Shown in pieces: positions 62,341 to 64,000 of a DNA stretch of 64,000 nt. Within the stretch, counting starts at the first letter, position 1; every line of letters begins with the position of its first letter. The notes beneath the pieces are model-generated. The model did not search any database, was not told the DNA's origin, and worked only from the letters and a program-made list of their open reading frames with translations. The position numbers and the translations under genes are program-made. The DNA comes from Bacteroidales bacterium (GTDB taxonomy: Bacteria; Bacteroidota; Bacteroidia; Bacteroidales; Paludibacteraceae): NCBI GenBank assembly GCA_004557405.1, contig SFDZ01000011.1, positions 1 to 64,000 of the forward strand, written 5' to 3'.

Positions 62341-64000
62341 TTATTTAACGATAACTTTTTGTGCAGCATCGGTGGTTTTTACTACGTAAACACCATACAG
62401 TGAGCCGTTTAGGCACGTTACGTCGCGGCCGAGCAGGTCGTAAATGCGGAACTCGCCGTCGCACACGATGCGGCCGTCAACTGCATATATTTGCGGTGCC
62501 GTTACGGTTTCGAGCGCAGTGGGTATTAGGGTAATCGTCAAGTCGTAACTTCCGGGAGTAGCACTTACTGCCACATAATAGGTAGTTTCGGCCTCTAAAT
62601 TGTAGGTCGGAGAAGTCGCAATGTCCGTGTAGTCGCTCTCGCTCTGGGTTGTATTGACGTACAGATTGCCCGCTGTCAGTTGCGTGCTGCTGAACTGATA
62701 CGAACCGGCTTCGGTTGGGGTAAACTCATACCATATAGGAGGCTCATTTGATGCGGTAATCGTTTGAGTACCTACTGTCAGTATGCCATACGTATTGGTA
62801 TAAACTTCATCTCTAAAATATACCGGCAATCCGCCAAGGACAGGGTAATCCTGCTTGCCTTTACCGGAAAGGGTCTGTCCCCAGACTGAGCCGCCCAAAA
62901 GGATATCATCTACTGTACAGCCCTGGGAAAGGAGATATGCTACCTCGCCGCTGTTAAACTGTTCTGTGGTTTTACCGATGACATTTGCAGAAACAGTGCC
63001 GCCGTTATTATTACCAACAGCTTCTCCGTTATAAACTGTACTGTCAAAATAGCAGTTTGCGATTGTTGCTTCGTCTCCATTACTTCCGCACACGCCGCCT
63101 GCATAAGCTGTGCCACTGTTTGAAGTACCAGTAGTGTCAGTGACATTGGCAGTTACTGAACCCGTGCTATAGCAGTTTGCGATTGTTGGTGTTCCACTAC
63201 CACTCTGAATATCATTGTCCCCGCACACGCCGCCTGCATAAACAGTATTGCCGCTTGCATTGACTAAACCTTCATTATAGCAGTTTGTGATTTCACCTAC
63301 ATTACACCCGCACACGCCGCCTGCATAAGCATAAGAAGTAGCAGTGTCAGTGACTTCACCTGTATTATAACAGCTTTTGATTTCACCGCCATTAACTCCG
63401 CACACGCCGCCTGCATAAGCATCAGAAGTAGAAGTGACTTTACCTGTATTATAGCAGTTTGTGATTGCACCTCCATTCCACCCGCACACGCCGCCTGCAT
63501 AAATCGCTGATGTTGAGCTTACAGAAACTTTACCTGTATTATAGCAGTTTGTGATTGTGCCACTGATATTATATCCGCACACGCCGCCGACGTAGACTTC
63601 GCCATTGCTGCTAACAACATTGAAATAGGAATCCTCTACGCCCACATTTTTTACTGTGCCATTTTCTACATAGCCGAACAAGCCCACAGAGTTTTTACTT
63701 GAATTGAAATACAATCCGCTTATTTTGTGGTTCTGTCCGTCAAATGTGCCGGTGTATGGGCATTTGTCTTCATAGCTGTTAAAGTATCCGATAGGCGTCC
63801 AGCTTGTAAAGCTACTGCTGTTGTCAGAAAGAGAGCCGTCCTCTTTAAGAACACCACTGTTCACGGTAATATCCTTAGTGAGAACTGCGTTTTTAGAAGC
63901 GTTTTCTCCAGCTTCCTTGATAACTCTTTTATCACCGTTTACAAGAGCCGCAAACCAGTAAAGCTGTCCTGCATTGCCGATTTCGTAAACTGCGTCATTT
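62341..64000 (-). CDS. GLUG-repeat surface protein with T9SS tail, 5-prime end outside the window
   Basis: The frame stays open to the window edge (upstream of an internal GTG at 63864 it still reads VYEIGNAGQLYWFAALVNG), so at least 553 residues are present and the start is missing. Residues start with IGNAGQLYWFAALV and YTGTFDGQNHKISGLYF, then a series of GLUG-type repeats (GGVCGYNISGTITNCYNTG and variants), a linker, a beta-sandwich (YEFTPTEAGSYQFSS), and a T9SS type A sorting domain (EFRIYDLLGRDVTCLNGSLY, GVYVVK). Glug proteins are adhesin-like or protease-associated; this one is predicted to be surface-attached. The repeat part has a more AT-rich codon style than the tail. Confidence 0.85.
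   Translation of the reverse strand, partial: NDAVYEIGNAGQLYWFAALVNGDKRVIKEAGENASKNAVLTKDITVNSGVLKEDGSLSDNSSSFTSWTPIGYFNSYEDKCPYTGTFDGQNHKISGLYFNSSKNSVGLFGYVENGTVKNVGVEDSYFNVVSSNGEVYVGGVCGYNISGTITNCYNTGKVSVSSTSAIYAGGVCGWNGGAITNCYNTGKVTSTSDAYAGGVCGVNGGEIKSCYNTGEVTDTATSYAYAGGVCGCNVGEITNCYNEGLVNASGNTVYAGGVCGDNDIQSGSGTPTIANCYSTGSVTANVTDTTGTSNSGTAYAGGVCGSNGDEATIANCYFDSTVYNGEAVGNNNGGTVSANVIGKTTEQFNSGEVAYLLSQGCTVDDILLGGSVWGQTLSGKGKQDYPVLGGLPVYFRDEVYTNTYGILTVGTQTITASNEPPIWYEFTPTEAGSYQFSSTQLTAGNLYVNTTQSESDYTDIATSPTYNLEAETTYYVAVSATPGSYDLTITLIPTALETVTAPQIYAVDGRIVCDGEFRIYDLLGRDVTCLNGSLYGVYVVKTTDAAQKVIVK
63080..63600 (-). repeat. Tandem coding repeats of the GLUG protein
   Basis: The 20-mer CCGCACACGCCGCCTGCATA (coding YAGGVCG) recurs at about 63087, 63221, 63308, 63398 and 63482, with a diverged copy at 63571. 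Most spacings are 84-90 bp, with one of 134 bp. Low divergence between units indicates recent amplification. Confidence 0.8.

Noticed and set aside
63080..63600. Regularly spaced near-identical 20-mers that could look like a CRISPR array
   Set aside because: The repeats are in frame and code for YAGGVCG inside a GLUG protein, the spacers code for the rest of each unit, and there are no cas genes.
63864..63864. GTG as the start of the GLUG protein
   Set aside because: The frame continues upstream to the window edge with sequence typical of the family (GNAGQLYWFAALVNG), and no signal peptide is found at the GTG.

Overview
The window looks like the chromosome of a Bacteroidota bacterium, most likely order Bacteroidales; I cannot place the family. 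Evidence: very large secreted beta-sandwich proteins with type IX secretion (T9SS) C-terminal sorting domains, promoters of the Bacteroidota form (-33 TTG/TTTG, -7 TAnnTTTG), family-restricted genes (DUF4834, the small PRPRQF protein next to mutL, an EF-G2 paralogue, the short fold-III arginine decarboxylase) and typical Bacteroidota intergenic repeats. No phage, plasmid, CRISPR array, rRNA or transposase was found.

Layout. (1) 1-13.3 kb: a minus-strand surface block with a 2458-aa T9SS protein, a small double-membrane-span protein and a 1264-aa InlB/FN3 protein, facing a truncated plus-strand surface gene. (2) 13.2-16.9 kb: a repeat-rich accessory island with a DUF559 nuclease-like gene and three ORF6N paralogues, one of which has a 29-bp deletion that shifts its C-terminal frame. 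(3) 17.0-22.6 kb: housekeeping genes ffh-folD and manC-small protein-mutL, all minus strand. (4) 22.7-36.0 kb: a second surface block with a 3273-aa protein of about 30 cadherin-like repeats, a 954-aa partner and a small upstream gene. (5) 36.6-42.7 kb: EF-G2-like factor, then pssA and a secreted endonuclease I with T9SS tail. (6) 42.8-51.1 kb: initiator tRNA-fMet, a lipoprotein, pdxB, arginine decarboxylase, uvrA, a DUF4834 gene and pckA. (7) 51.2-59.4 kb: isoprenyl synthase-hypothetical-comEC operon, ddl, and a receiver/PEP-synthase-like ATP-grasp protein. (8) 59.5-62.1 kb: gdhA and serC. (9) 62.3-64.0 kb: a GLUG-repeat surface protein with T9SS tail, running off the window.

The core genes form short, mostly minus-strand transcription units for membrane lipids, isoprenoids, cell wall precursors, GDP-mannose, amino acid/PLP metabolism, gluconeogenesis, DNA repair and protein targeting. 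The accessory content is almost entirely surface display plus repeats. The points I find most worth following are the receiver/ATP-grasp protein that lacks a phosphohistidine domain, the cysteine-rich tail on PckA, the EF-G2 and MutL active-site substitutions, the repeat-driven truncation and frameshift in the accessory island, and the giant repeat adhesin locus. All functional statements come from reading motifs by eye; no database search was run.
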